From Brasenia schreberi (Eukaryota > Streptophyta > Magnoliopsida > Nymphaeales > Cabombaceae), in assembly GCA_036023115.1 (NCBI GenBank), contig JAYKKT010000086.1, positions 9,625,501 through 9,689,500 on the forward strand: a DNA stretch of 64,000 nucleotides, given 5' to 3'. The translations under genes were made by a program, and so were the position numbers. Each line of letters starts with the position of its first letter. Positions within the stretch are counted from its first letter, which is position 1. Positions 10,768 to 23,130 of the stretch are shown here, one piece after another. A model generated the notes under the pieces. It was not told the DNA's origin, did no database searches, and worked only from the letters and a program-made list of their open reading frames with translations.

Positions 10768-13700
10768 CTACACATGATACTTCTTTAAGTACTGAATATT
10801 GATAGGATCTGCTAAATTCCTACCTTCTACATCGATCAACCAATACGAGTTGTTCGTAGTGGTTGCTCGTACAACATAGGGTCCATCCCAGTTGGGGCGC
10901 CACTTGCCTAGGGGGTGTGGGCGACGATGATGGATGGTTTTTAAGACCAGATCTCCCACTTCAAAGTGGCGAGGTCTCATGTGTTTGCTATAATGTCAGG
11001 CTATCCTTTGCCGGTATGCACGAGCATGATCCATGGCAAGGAGTCGCCTCTCATCTAGCAAGTCTAGCTCGGCCATCCTAGCATGCTAAAGCGTCTCTAG
11101 AGGGAGGTCGAGTGCTATGGATGTATGGAATGAATGCAGTTGAGTATGAATGGGAAGAATGGCGTTTGTGCCATAGACCAATTCGAATGGTGTGGCATTC
11201 GTGGGAGTTCGGATGGAAGTCCTATAAGCCCATAAGGCTTCATCCAGCTTCTCGTGCCACGTCCTACCCTTCTCTAAGGTTTTCTCAATAATACTAATGA
11301 GAGTCTTGTTTGTGGCTTCGGCTTGGCCGTTGCCTTGAGGGTAGTAGGGCGAGGAGAAGTGGTGAGTTATGCCATATGTGTTGCACAACTTAACCATCCG
11401 CTCGTTCTTGAATGGGGTACCATTATCAGACACAAGGTCTCGTGGAACCCCAAATAGAGCCAAGATATTCCTCCAGATGAAAGCCACCACATGTTGCCCC
11501 ATTACATTGGTTAGGGAAATGGCTTCCACCCACTTGGAGAAATACTCCGTGGCTGCTAAAATAAATCGATGCCCATTCGAGGCCTTTAGAAATATTGGGC
11601 CTACGATGTCAAACGCCCACATGGTAAATGGCCAGGGGCTGACCACGGAATGCAATGCAGATGAAGGGATATGAATGGCGTGCCCATGCACTTGACATGG
11701 ATGACACTTCCTAACATGATCGTGACAATCCTTTTTCAGGGTGGACCAAAAATAGCCCCCTCTAAGTATTTTCATTGCCATCATGTTGGCATTAACATGA
11801 CCTCCACATTCTCCATCGTGGAACTCATGCATCACTATCCTAGCCTCCTCTAGGTCGATACACCTAAGCAGAATGCCGGTAAAACTTTTTTTGTATAAGA
11901 CCCCACCCAGAATGGTGTATCGGGTCGAAATCTTACGAATGAATGCCTTATCTTTGGATGTGGCATCTTCGGTGAATCCCCCATTTTCTAAAAATTGTTT
12001 TATGTCATAAAACCAGGGTTTTTCAATAGACTCTGGGTTGTTTTGGCAAATATCCAAGTCGTGTGTGGATGGGTGGGGTGCATGCCATATTTCTAAAGAT
12101 CTGGTCCCTGAAATGGGATCGACCTTCAGGGCTGAACCCAAGGAGGAGAGGGCATCGGCGATGCCATTGTCCTCTCTTCCTATGTGTGTGAGTTTACACG
12201 ACTGGAAGGTTTGGACCAATCGAGTGGCCAACTCGTGATATGGAAGTAGTTTCTCATTACGTACTTGCTAAATTTTTAAAATCTGGTTTATGACAAGGAG
12301 CGAATCCCCAAAGACCTCGATGCATGATGCCCCTAGAGTTTTCGAAATTTTTAAGCCTTGTATGAGTGCTTCATACTCATCTATGTTGTTGGAACATTCG
12401 AAATCTAAGCGGACTGCTATGGGAATCTCGCCCTTTTCAGGGGAGATTAGAATGACCCCAGCACCAGCCCCTCGTTGGTTTCGTGCCCCATCGAAGTGCA
12501 TCTTCCACACTTGGTTTTCGAAAGAATTCGCCAAAATGTGGTTTTGAAAATGGTTTTTCAATATGCCTTCATCAGGCATTTCGACAAGAGTGGGATATGC
12601 GTCCTCTAAGGGGAATTCAGCCACGTAATCTGCTAGGGCTTGCCCTTTAATGGAGATCATCTGCTAGGGCTTGCCCTTTAATGGAGATCTGGTGATGGTA
12701 TTTCAGATCATACTCCATTAGAAGGAGTTGCCATTTGCCCAATCTACCCGTGAGAATGGGTTTTTCGAACAAGTGCTTGATTGGATCAAGCTTGGACACT
12801 ATCCAGATCTCATGATCTAGGAAATAGTGTCTGAACTTTTGGCAGGCCCAGACTAGGGCCAAGCACGTCTTCTCCATGGCTTGATAATTTCGTTCATAAG
12901 CCAAGAGAGTTTTCGAAATATAGTAGATGGCATACTCCTTATGGGTGTCATCCTCATATTGAGCCAACAGGGCTCCTAAAGCATTTGCATGCACGGAGAT
13001 GTATAATAAAAACGGTTTTCCTTGCTTTGGAGGATTCAAAACGGGGGGATTAACCAAGTATGCCTTCAGTCTCTCGAAGGACTTTTTGCATTCGTCATCC
13101 CATAAGAATTTTGTGCCCTTCCTCAACAGTTTGTTGAAGGGTTCGCATCTAGTTGCCAGATTCGATATGAATCAGCGAACAGATTGTAATCGACCCTGGA
13201 GGCTACGGATTTGGGTGAGATTGGAGGGTGGAGCCATGTCTATGATGGCTCGACACTTAGAGGGGTCGACTTCTATTCCCCTTTGGCTCACCATAAAGCC
13301 TAGAAGCTTCCCGGATTCTACCCCGAACACACATTTTTGAGGGTTTAGCTTTACTTGGTAAAGCCTAAGCCTTTCGAAAATCTTTTGTAAACATTCGATA
13401 TGAGTGCATCGGGTTTTGGATTTTGCCAAGAGATCATCTACATACACTTCTACAAGCTCATGAATTTGATCATGGAAGATCGTGGTCATGGCTCGTTGGT
13501 ATGTTGCGCCGGCGTTTTTCAAACCAAAGGGCATGACTGTATAGCAGTACGTGCCCCATGGGGTTGTGAAGGCGGTCTTACCCTGATCTCGTGGGCTTAG
13601 TTTGATTTGATTATAGCCTGAATAGCCATCCATGAACGAAAACATTTCATGATTTGCAGTACTATCGACTATCAAATCTATGTTTGGTAAAGGATAATTA

Positions 13701-14571
13701 TCCTTGGGAGTGGCTTTATTCAGATTTCTGAAATCGATGCATATTCGAATTTTCCCATTGGTTTTTCGAACCACAACGATATTTGACAACCAATCAGAAT
13801 ACGCAATGGGTTTTATAAATCCAACTTTTAGCAGATCTTCTAAACCATCTTTGACTTGCGTGTGGACATTCGGGTGTATTTTCCTAAGCTTCTGCTTTAT
13901 GGGTTTTACACCTGCATCTAAGGGAAGACGATGTTCGACAATGCTGGGATCTATGCCCGGCATGTCTTCATACGTCCATGCAAACACATCTAAATAGGTT
14001 CGTAGAAATGCAATGAATGCTAACTTTTCCGTTTTATGCAAGCATGCGCCTATTTTGATGGTTTTGGGATTTAAATCATCCCCTAGGTTCACCTCTATGA
14101 AATCTCCTCCTACTGATTGGGAAGGTCTTTCAAAATCGAAAATTCTATGAAATTCTGGGAGCTCAGAAGTGGGATGTTCCTCAAGGGGATCCACTTCTGG
14201 GCTTTGATCATTCTCGTGGGCTATAGACCCGAGGGAATTTTATGCGTGGTTTTCAAAATGACCTGGTTTTGTACTTGGATTTTCAAGTGATTTCGAAATT
14301 TTTGGTCTGGCTATGCAGACGGCGTTTCTTTCGAAAGCCTTTTCTTTTGCCAAAGTCCTACCAGGAGCAGCTATGTACAAAATCTTTTTGGTATTTTCCA
14401 AATTTCGATTTTTTTGGGTTTTTGTAAAACAAGAACTTTGGGAACTATACAAAGCACTCGTTTTTTGAGTTTTTATTTTTCCATTGTTTTTGGTTTTTCT
14501 TGTTTTTTGATTTTTTTGATTTTAAGCTTTTCAAATGTTTTTGTATTTTCAGAAAAGGGATCTTCCGTCAT
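10768..14571 (-). pseudogene. pol: Element B pol: RT, RNase H, archaeal-type RNase H, integrase (broken)
   Basis: Starts at the ATG 14569-14571 and ends at TAA 10768-10770. RT has VRKTNGKIRICIDFRNLNKA, MDGYSGYNQI and YVDD (13433-13444). The first RNase H follows (YISVHANALGALLAQ, AYERNYQAMEKTCLALVWA), then the second, archaeal-type RNase H (KMHFDGARNQRGAGAGVILI, NIDEYEALIQGL, FGDSLLVINQ). Integrase has HEFHDGECGGH and KCHPCQ (zinc finger), FDIVGP, SDNGTPF, GNGQAEAT (DDE triad) and WDGPYVV (GPY). Lesions: frameshift between 14571 and 14452; TAA at 14240; TGA at 13172 (CGA); a 31-bp tandem duplication at 12630-12688 that shifts the frame; TAG at 12268 (TGG); TAG at 11086 (CAG); TGA near 11001 (CGA). 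No chromodomain follows the GPY motif. Confidence 0.94.
12630..12688. repeat. 31-bp direct tandem duplication inside B pol
   Basis: CTGCTAGGGCTTGCCCTTTA starts at 12630 and again at 12661. The second copy is absent from C, F and G. It shifts the frame at ...IKGQALAD between the two RNase H domains. Confidence 0.9.
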
Positions 14572-14599
14572 ACCTACAAAGGGAAAACACTACAGGTTA
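14572..14599 (-). promoter_or_regulatory. Candidate 3' splice site between gag-pro and pol (element B)
   Basis: Stop TAA at 14597-14599 within GTCTAAC, then a pyrimidine tract and TTTGTAG, then GT and the pol ATG. Same spacing as in A, C and G. Confidence 0.45.
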
Positions 14600-17466
14600 G
14601 ACTCGGAAAAGGAGATCTAAATCGTAGGTCTCTTCTAAGGCAGGCTCCGGGGCACCCTTGACCCAGGTGGTCACAAGGGGTGGCTCCGGCGGTATTCGGG
14701 GAGTATAGCCGATCCCATATCTGCTTGGATTGGTCCTAGGAAGGATGGGCTCTAGGAGACCTTGGTTCTGTGCCCCTAGACTCTTGTAGGGCGTGTAGCC
14801 CATGTTCAACAACATGTTCCACGACTTTTTGTTTTTTGAAAAAGTTGGATATAAGTCGTGGTCCTGGAACATGTTATCATCCATATCATGCTCATATGGC
14901 TTCTTGTCCAGGGGCTTTGGAAATAGGGAACGCTTGGGTTTTCCTAGAAGGATTAGAGTCGAGAGGGGGCCTGCTTTGGGCGGCCCCTTCACACATACAA
15001 CCTTCCTAGGGTTGTTTAACACGAGCCGAGGTGGCTCAACCATAATTTGCCCCAAGTTAGCCTCATGGGCCTAGGAGCTTGATAAACAAGGAGAGTTTGT
15101 GATCCCCTGAAGCTGTGGGTGACTCTCACCTAGGATCACTACGACCTAGTCCCTAAAAGGGATCTTGACACACCTGTGGAAGGTGGATGGCACAGCGCAC
15201 AAACTGTGTATCCAGGGCCTTCCCAGCAACAGGTTATAATGGGGGTGGATGTCCAAGACATGGAACACCCTCGTGTGTTCGATCCCTCCCGTTTCCATTG
15301 GGAGTTCGATGGATCCTAAAGGTCTAGACGCATTCCCATCGTACCCAGTGATAACGATGGGGCTTGGGTTCACTGAAGTCAAGGTGACTCCGATTTTATA
15401 CGCCACATGAAGTGGAAGGATGTTGAGCCCTCCTCCACCATCGACTAGGCACCTATCCAGAGAGTGGTTGTTTAGAACCACCTCGATATGCAGGGCCTGG
15501 TTATGGGTTTCGTAGGGTCTATCTACATCATCTTCCGAGAAAGTGATGGGCGATTTTGCTCCTAATAAAGCCACTTGGGCAGACAAGGATTTCGGACTTA
15601 TGTTCGAATCAACCTTGGCCCTTTCTAGAATTTTCTCTAATACAAGTCTGTGCCTAGGCGAAGTTTTTATAAGCTCTAGGATAGACATGTGAATAGGAAT
15701 CTTTAAAAGGTGGTTTTCGAAGTCATAAGGATTTAGGATGACTTTGTCCTTATCTGCTTTTGGCAGACCACTAGGGATACATGCTTTTGAGGGGCCAGGC
15801 ACACTGACCACCTTTTGAGCACCTTGAAGGTGCAGGGGTTGATAGATCCTCCCGGATCTAGTGACTTCCCCCATGACCAGCCTAGGGTTCGCGCTAAATT
15901 TGGCTCTAAGGATGAGCTGAGGAGAACCTAGGATTTTTAAAACTGGATTTACCAGAGATTCCACTTTTGGTGGTCCCTGAATGACGACTTGGGTGAGCTT
16001 CTTGTATAGTACAAGAATGGGTGCACAAGTAGGTCGACCAGGTTTTGGTTTTCGCGCTAGTTCCTTGGAAATGGTGAGGGTACATACCTCCTTTCCTTTC
16101 CCACTGCCACTGGCGTGTTTGGAAAAGGGTTCCTTGAAGATAGCTTGAGGTGTCTCAGGTTCCGCAGTGACCTGGAGCCGGCCTTCTGCTATCAAGTTCT
16201 CAATTTTATTTAAGAGGGAGAAGCAGCGTTTGGTATCATGACCTTTGAGCCGATGATACTTACAAAATTAGTTTAAATACCCCCCTTTGGAAGTGACTCC
16301 TTCGGGGATTTCAGGGAGTTCTATCATGCCCTGGGCAAGTAGGAGGTCTAGGACCTCCGACACAGGTTGCCCCAGCGGAGTATACTCCCGTTTTTCAACT
16401 GGTTTTTGAAAATTTCGCTCCCTCTTATTTTCTATCTTTTCAAAATTTTTGGAAGTGCCCGCCATGCCTGGATCCACCCGGACATTGGCGATTTTATGGG
16501 GCTTTGCCCCTTTGTCCGTCGTGGGCAGCCCATATGCGATGGGCTTTTCCAAACAGGTTTTTGGAGCGGCACTTCCTTTCCACAAGTGATCGTATGTCCC
16601 TTTTCGCAAGTTGGTTTCGAAAAGGGAGGCCTTTTTGATCAACCTATGGAAAGTTGAAATCTCATGGAGCGAGAGAAGGGTTTTTAACTCTCTTTTGAAA
16701 TTATCCAGGATGAGCATTACTGTGCATCCTTCGGATATGGGCTCTCGCACTTGGCCCAAGAGCGACCTCCATCTTATAATGAAGGCATGTACGTCTTAGT
16801 TCATGCCTTGCTTTGTATCCCTTAAGGTATTCAGGGTTGGCGTGGCTTCTACGTTGTGTGCAAATCTTTGCATGAAGCAGTTGCTAACTCTTCAAAAGTA
16901 GCGAACTGGCTTAAGTCGTAGGAAGCCAGCCATTTGACAGCTGTGCCTTTAAGGGATAAAGGGAACCAATACACCCATTTCATCGAGTCCTTTTTCTTCT
17001 TATGGGCTCGACGCGAGAAAAGCTGTAAGTGAGACCTAGGGTCTCCCATGCCATCATACCGATGGAAGTTCAGTATTTCATCGTCACTGTCTATTTCGTA
17101 ATCCATAGGAAGGAAATCAGACAGGGCGTAGCTTCTTTTCTCTTTATTCTACCCTTTTAGCAACTACTGTAGGGCTTTACGGTCCTTTTGTGTGAAGGAC
17201 TCGTGGAATTGGTTGCCTTCCATTACGGAGGCCTCTTTGTGCTTGCGAGGTTTTTCAGATTTCTTTTTAGGCCTTTGTTCACCGTTTGATGAACATGAAT
17301 CACCTACTTCAGCCTCTTGGCTGAGAGCATTGATTTTGGCCTCAAACTCCCTTCTCAAGTCCTCGATTTCATCTAGTTTTATTTTGTTTTTGAAAATCCT
17401 CCTAGAGTGAGAACTTGATGCGCATGAGCCTTGGCTCAACACATCACTTGGATTGGATTTTGACAT
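14597..17466 (-). pseudogene. gag-pro: Element B gag-pro polyprotein (broken)
   Basis: ATG at 17464-17466 (MSKSNPSDV) to TAA 14597-14599. Regions: charged N-terminus; capsid-like WVYWFPLSLKGTAVKWLASY; zinc knuckle CKYHRLKGHDTKRC near 16235-16270; protease LVDGGGGLNILPL near 15415-15450; C-terminal MDDNMFQ and NKKSWNMLLNMGY. Lesions: TAG just after KALQ near 17164 (CAG in A); one-base deletion near 16882 (GTTGCTA against GTTCGCTA in A); TAA near 16798 (GAA); TAA at 16268-16270 directly before the zinc knuckle; TAG at 15146 (CAG); TAG near 15074 (CAG). Most are C-to-T on the coding strand. Confidence 0.93.
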
Positions 17467-17583
17467 GCTTTTCAAGTTTTTTCAAAATGTCCTAAGTACA
17501 AGCAAAGAAAACAAGTTAAAATGATACCTTTTACAAAATTTTCGCAAGACTTCTACTTGAAAACTCGATTTTTGAAAGCTCAC

Positions 17584-17601
17584 GTCCCACCGGGCGTGCC
17601 A
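17584..17601 (-). other. Primer binding site, element B
   Basis: TGGCACGCCCGGTGGGAC on the minus strand, a few bases inside the 5' LTR end at 17607. Identical to E and G. Confidence 0.9.
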
Positions 17602-17693
17602 ATCTCTGTACACGCGCGAAAAATCCCCTTTTCTCACCCTTTCAGAGCTTGGAGTGGATCCTCTCGTGTGTCTAAGGCCTATCTATGCAAACA

Positions 17694-17822
17694 GGGCGTG
17701 CCAGCTAGCTTACCTAAGCTAGCGAAGATATATTTAAAACTGACTTCTAATCATGGCGACTGTGAGCAAGTGAGCTCTTGTCGTCACAGACCTTCTTGCA
17801 CCGATGCGTAAGGGTCAGTCTG
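17694..17822 (-). other. U5 structured module, element B 5' LTR
   Basis: PBS-like decamer at 17694-17703, perfect 20-nt GCTAGC hairpin at 17704-17723, and 36-nt hairpin at 17787-17822. Confidence 0.7.
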
Positions 17823-18229
17823 TACGCTTTGCAAAAATCGAGTTTTGGGATAGAAAGCCTACGAAGCGGTTCGAGGTGTCTAATTCGGGTCTTTTAGATG
17901 CAATTGCATATTTTAGATCACGTGGATTTGCACGTGCCTAAGTCTTTCCTTTTATCCCTTTTCGGGCTACCTAGTTTGTGTGTTATGAACACTCCACTAC
18001 ATGGGCGAATTCGAGCGGGGCTTGCTTTGATGCAATATGCGTCCTACCTCGTGGTATGGCGTAGATGCAATGCAAACTCTTGCTACTCCAAAGGGAAAAC
18101 CCGAATGTAAAGACGATACTGAAGGAAAATAACCGAAGGGAAATAACCGAAGGGAAATGACTTGAAATATAAATGCCGAAGGGAGATATGTATATAGAGT
18201 ATGTATATGAGCCCTTACTCGGGTCTTGC

Positions 18230-18725
18230 AAATAAGAGCGAAGGCTCAATGTGGGTGCGTGCTTGAATGGAAAGACTTACACACACGACATGAAATTAAA
18301 CCCAAATATAAATTGCAGTATGGCCTTGACTAAGGTCTTGGGAGTAAGACCGAAGGCTCAATGTGTGTGAGAGTGCTTGAATTGAAGTACTATGCACACG
18401 ACATGAATGAAACCCAAATATAACTGCAATAAGGCCTTTACTAAGGTCTTGGGAGTAAGAGCGAAAGCTCAATGTGTGTGAGTGCTTGAATTGAAAGACT
18501 TACACACACGACATGAAATGACACCCAAATAGTATAGGTCGGCCCTTACTTGGGTCTTTCAAATAAGAGCGAAGGCTCAATGTGTGTGAGAGTGCTTGAA
18601 TTGAAAGACTTACACACGAGACATGAAATGAAACCCAAATAGTATAGGTCGGCCCTTACTTGGGTCTTTCAAATAAGAGCGAAGGCTCAATGTGTGTGAG
18701 AGTGCTTGAATTGAAAGACAACGAA
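18230..18725 (-). repeat. Tandem repeat in element B 5' LTR
   Basis: Counterpart of 6780-7285, with five units of the AAGAGCGAAGGCTCAATG type. One unit has AAGACCGAAGGCTC, a base change that breaks the hairpin stem. Confidence 0.85.
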
Positions 18726-19834
18726 CCCAACTTAAGCAAAACCCTTCAAAATGAAAGTATATGTATATACTTATGTATTAGGGGCTGATTAGGCCCGTGT
18801 GTGTTCAAAATCGTGCACAACCAAGAGAGTGCACGTGTGTGGGTGTGCCAAGCCATGTTATTACAAGCGGGGGGAGACTATGCTCCGTTATTACAACCCC
18901 GTATCGAATTGAATCTCAAGCAAGTATACAACTAAAGACCGAGTTAGGCACTTACTAGTAGCTGGTCCGTAGAGGCCTTGCTTGAGCGTGGGCTTGGCCT
19001 TCGCCTTGGGCTGCAAACGGGAGCTCTGCGAGGTTGAGCGACAAGGAGTGCTGGCCGGCTGCAAGTGGGGCACGGGATAGGCACCTTGATGATGGCCGAC
19101 TGCAAGCGAGGGTGTCGCCTTGGTGTGGGGGATTAAAGGCGCTGGGCAAGGTGAGTATGTAGGGTCACTAGGAGGGTATCTAGTGTCAGGGGAGTATGGC
19201 ACTAAGGGAAGTTTTAGGGAAGACCGAATGGGACACCTAGGGGAAAAGAAATGGCTGGCCGAATGAAAGGGGTAGTCGGTTGAAGTGGCTGACTAGGGGA
19301 ATATGGTGGTGGCGGGCTGCTAGGGTGGCTATGGGTAGAGTATGGGAAGGAAGCTAGCTAGGTGATGGGACTAGGTGGTAGTGGGGGTAGTGGGTATAAG
19401 GGAGTGCTATGGGTAGGTCTTAGGAAGTCTAATAGGGTGGTCGGGTGTAGCTAGGGTAGTTAGGTAGTGGCGGGTAGCTAGGGTGACTAAGGCTTGGCCG
19501 AGTGGGAGTGGTGGCGGCAAGTGGCTGATATCAAGGTAAGGTAGTGGTATGGTGGGTGGCTGGGAGTGGAGAGGGAGAGAAGAAGGAGCTAGGTAGAGTG
19601 TGGGGTACTTACCGAGTGAAGAGAAGGTGGCGCTCGGCTGGAAGGGAGTTGGGCAGGTAGTGATGTTCGGCCGGGAGGTGGCGGAGATGGCGGTGCAAGT
19701 GGTGGTGGGATGGGGAGCAGGTGACTGAGCTTGGGGAAGTGGAGGACCCGGCTGGGCTTGGGGAAGGCGGTTAGATCCGGCTGGCTTGGGTGAGGGGTTC
19801 TAGCTAGGAAAACCCGCCCCCAAGGGGGGGGGGG

Positions 19835-19841
19835 TTATATA
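19835..19841 (-). promoter_or_regulatory. TATA box of element B 5' LTR
   Basis: TATATAA on the minus strand followed by a C tract, matching 8371-8378 in the 3' LTR. This would be the promoter for the genomic RNA. Confidence 0.6.
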
Positions 19842-20593
19842 GGGATGGGTAGGTTGGTTAGGGTTGGGTTTGGGGTAGTGGTTAGGTGGTTTAGGTAGGG
19901 TGGTATGAAGATAAGGTGGGTTGGAAAGGGTAGGGCCAGATATTTTAAATACTAGTGGTTTGGGTAGATTGTGGGCTAGGGGTGGTTTAGGGGTTTAGGG
20001 TTTGGTTAGGTGGTTGGGTTCTAGGGTGAGGTTTAGTGAGCTAGGTTGGTAAATCCAAGTCCATACATGGGTTTGGATTGGGATCTGGATATATATGGTC
20101 CAGATTCGATCCAAACTGAACTCTGACTCCTTCGAGCTGTGTTCGAAACGAACGGTTTGTGCGGGGCCTGACAACATCAGTACTCCGTCTGCGTTGGGTC
20201 TTCGCCAACATGATCGTCCGCCTCTGTTTTCGCATTCCGGAGACGACTTCAAACAATGTTTCGATGATAACAGGGTCTTGGACGTTCGAGATCCTAGGGG
20301 TGTGAATTTGATACAAGAGTTGCTGTGCTGGGCTTGACATGTGCTCCGGTTCCGGGCTCTTCTTAGCTCTCCTGGTCCTGTCTGGATTAGGCCAAGCTGC
20401 TTCGGGGTTTCAAAACATGTTTTTAAAAGGGTTTTAACAGCCATATTGTATGTTTTTGAAATACAAAGTTTAAAACATATGTACAGGGTTGTCTGGAAGG
20501 CTCCTGGGTTTCCAGACTCAAAATAGCCCTTTGGGGCTGCTTTTACAAAACCAGATGAATTTGAGAAATTCGTGGGATTTCGGGGTGTTTACA

Positions 20594-20598
20594 ATGGC
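20594..20598. repeat. Target site duplication of element B, right copy (ATGGC)
   Basis: ATGGC directly after the LTR end ...TTTACA at 20593, matching 6157-6161. Confidence 0.93.
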
Positions 20599-21415
20599 CC
20601 ATAGACCTTGACCATATAATGTTGGTGCAGCCCTAGGTTAGGTTTTGGCTAATTACAAGCTTAAACCCACTTAATTAGGCTAACCCACATGATTAACCCA
20701 AACTTGACACACAAGTCAAGCTTAATTACTACACACACTTGATCTTATCCACCCCCCACTCTCTCTCATGCCCATAATCCCACGTGAAATTCAAGTGGGC
20801 CCCACCTCCATTTATGAGAAGGTGATGTGGGCCATGGATATGGATATTGGATTGGATTTTTGAATCTGAATCCAAATCCAAGTCCATACATGGGTTTGGA
20901 TTGGGATCTGGATATATATGGTCCAGATTCGATCCAAACTGAACTTTGACTCCTTCGAGCTGTGTTCAAAACGAACGGTTTGTAAGGGGCCTGACAGCAT
21001 CAGTACTCCGTCTGCGTTGGGTCTTCGCCAACATGATCGTCCGCCTCTATTTTTGCATTCCGGAGACGACTTCAAACAATGTTTCGATGATAACAGGGTC
21101 TTGGACGTTCGAGATCCTGGGGGTGTGGATTTGATACGAGAGTTGCTGTGCCGGGCTCGACATGTGCTCCGGTTCCGGGCTCTCCTTAGCTCTCCTGGTC
21201 CTGTTTGGATTAGGCCCAGCTGCTTCGGGGTTTCAAAACGTGTTTTAAAAGGTTTTTAAAAGCCATATTATACATTTTTGAAATACAGAGTTTAAAGCAA
21301 ATGTACAGGGTTGTCTGGAAGGCTCTTGGGTTTCCAGACTCAAAATGGCCCTTTGGGGCTGCTTTTACAAAACCAGATGGATTTGAGAAATTCGTGCGAT
21401 TTCGGGGTGTTTACA
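20594..21415 (-). repeat. Element A 5' LTR, second segment (distal U3)
   Basis: Continues the A LTR after B: CCCATAGACCTTGACC matches 8800 onward of the B LTR. It holds the GGAT/ATCC-rich block (20840-20945) and ends in GTGTTTACA at 21415, the reverse of the TGTAAACACC LTR start. The junction with C sequence begins at 21416 (CTAACCCACC). Confidence 0.92.
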
Positions 21416-21621
21416 CTAACCCACCTCACTAAACCTCACCCCAAAACCAACCCACCTAGCTAAACCCTAAACCTCTAAACCACCCCACCTAAACCTAGCA
21501 CACCATCTACCCAAAACCCCTTGTATGAAAATATCTGGCCAGCCCACCTTATCACCACACCACCACCCCTAGATCACCTTACCACCTTCCTAATACCACC
21601 CTCAACCGACCTCTTCAGCCC

Positions 21622-21629
21622 TATATAAA
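21622..21629 (+). promoter_or_regulatory. TATA box of element C 5' LTR
   Basis: TATATAAA followed by a run of 13 or more C and AAGGGGCGGGTTTTCC, as in A and B. Confidence 0.6.
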
Positions 21630-22734
21630 CCCCCCCCCCCCAAGGGGCGGGTTTTCCAAGCTCCCTTCCCATCCGATTCCATCCCCCATTGCCAACCGGA
21701 CCTCCACTTTGCTCCACCTGCGCCACTGCCTCCCAATCAAGCACCACCACCTTGCTCCAACTGCTCCACCACACCCCAGCCGGCCAACCACCTGTCACCA
21801 CCACTTCCTTCGGTCGAATCATCCACCTCACCTGCCCGGCTGCTCCTCTTCCATCCGCCGCCTCCCATCACCACCGGTTAGTATCTTCACTCCACTCCAC
21901 CTTTTCTTCGCTCCCCCTCCACTCCCAGCCACCTACACCACCACCACATCACCCTAACACCAGCCACCCTCCATCCTACCCATTCGGCCAAACCTCAGCC
22001 ACTCCAAAAACCCGCCATTACCTAGACACCCTAGCTACACCCGACCACTCCACTTAACTCCCTAAGACCTACCCATATCACCTCACCACAACCGGCCACT
22101 ACCTTACCCCATACCCTAGCTAGCTCCCTTCCCATCTACAACAGCCCTAGCTACCTTAGCAGCTACCACCACCGAGTCTCCCTTAGTTGGCCACTCCAAC
22201 AGACTGTCACATACCCATTTGGCCAGCCACATACCTCCCTTAGACACTCCCTTAGGCTCCCATTTAGTGTCACATTTCCTAAAACTACACCCTCCCTTAG
22301 TGACCCTACTTAATCACTTTAGCCCAACACACAAAGCCAGCCCCTTTGCTAAGCAGCCGACCATCTTCAAGGCACCCCTCCCGCGCACCATTTCCATCCG
22401 GCCAGCAGCCCCTTTGCCATTCAACTCCGAGGAGCTCCCTCTTGCAGCACAAAGCGAAGGCCAAGCCCACGCTCAAGCAAGGTATTTCGGACCAGCTATA
22501 AGTAAGTGCCTAACTCGGTCCTTAGTTGTATATTTACTTAAAATTTAATTCGATACGGGGTTGTAATAACGGAGCATAGTCTCCCCCCGCTTGTAATAAC
22601 GTGGCTTGGCACACCCACACACACGTGCACTCTCTTAGTCGTGCACGATTTTGAACACACATGGGCCTAATCAGCCCCTAAGATATAAATATATATATAT
22701 ACTTTAACTTGCATAGGGTTTTACTTAAGTTGGG

Positions 22735-23130
22735 TGTGTTCTCTTTCAATTCAAGCACTCACACACATTGAGCCTTCGCTCTTATTTGTAAGACCCAAGT
22801 AAGGGCCGTGCTATACTATTTGGGTTTCATTTCATGTCGTATGTGTAAGTCTTTCAATTCAAGCACTCACACACATTGAGCCTTCGCTCTTATTTGTAAG
22901 ACCCAAGTAAGGGCCGTGTTATACTATTTGGGTTTAATTTCATGTTGTGTGCGTAGTACTTCAATTCAAGCACTCACACACATTGAGCTTTCGCTCTTAT
23001 TCCCAAGGCCTTAGTTAAGGCCATATTGCAAGTTATATTTGGGTTTTATTTCATGTCGTGTGTGTAAGTCTTTCAATTCAAGCACGCACCCACATTGAGC
23101 CTTCACTCTTATTTGCAAGACCCGAGTAAG
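22735..23130 (+). repeat. Tandem repeat in element C 5' LTR
   Basis: About four units built on CACACACATTGAGCCTTCGCTCTTATTTG, period about 105-115 bp. In this sense orientation the hairpins read GAGC-CTTC-GCTC or GAGC-TTTC-GCTC. The last unit has CCTTCACTC, losing one pair. Confidence 0.85.

Larger units (their letters stand above)
6162..20593 (-). mobile_element. Element B: full-length Tat-lineage LTR retrotransposon inserted in the LTR of A
   Basis: A 14.4-kb minus-strand element bounded by TG...CA LTR ends and the five-base duplication ATGGC. Order on its own strand: 5' LTR (17607-20593), PBS (17584-17601), gag-pro (17466-14597), pol (14571-10768), 3' untranslated region, PPT (9613-9627), 3' LTR (6162-9612). 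The 5' LTR lacks about 480 bp present in the 3' LTR. Coding frames carry a dozen or so lesions, mostly C-to-T stops. It is the innermost of the nest F-C-A-B. Confidence 0.95.
17607..20593 (-). repeat. Element B 5' LTR (2,987 bp, internally deleted)
   Basis: Plus strand runs TGTACACGCGCG...GTGTTTACA. Near 20048 it jumps from the TTAGG-rich segment straight to AAATCCAAGTCC, skipping about 480 bp present in the 3' LTR at about 8586-9067. Elsewhere it carries a short extra GTAGTGGG-type stretch near 19380-19415. The terminal sequences remain intact. Confidence 0.94.

Noticed and set aside
21689..22057. 122-codon frame conserved in both C LTRs (also 43556-43924)
   Set aside because: Both copies descend from one LTR, so conservation is expected. 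The product is low-complexity Pro/Ser/Thr-rich, overlaps a second open frame, and has no domain.
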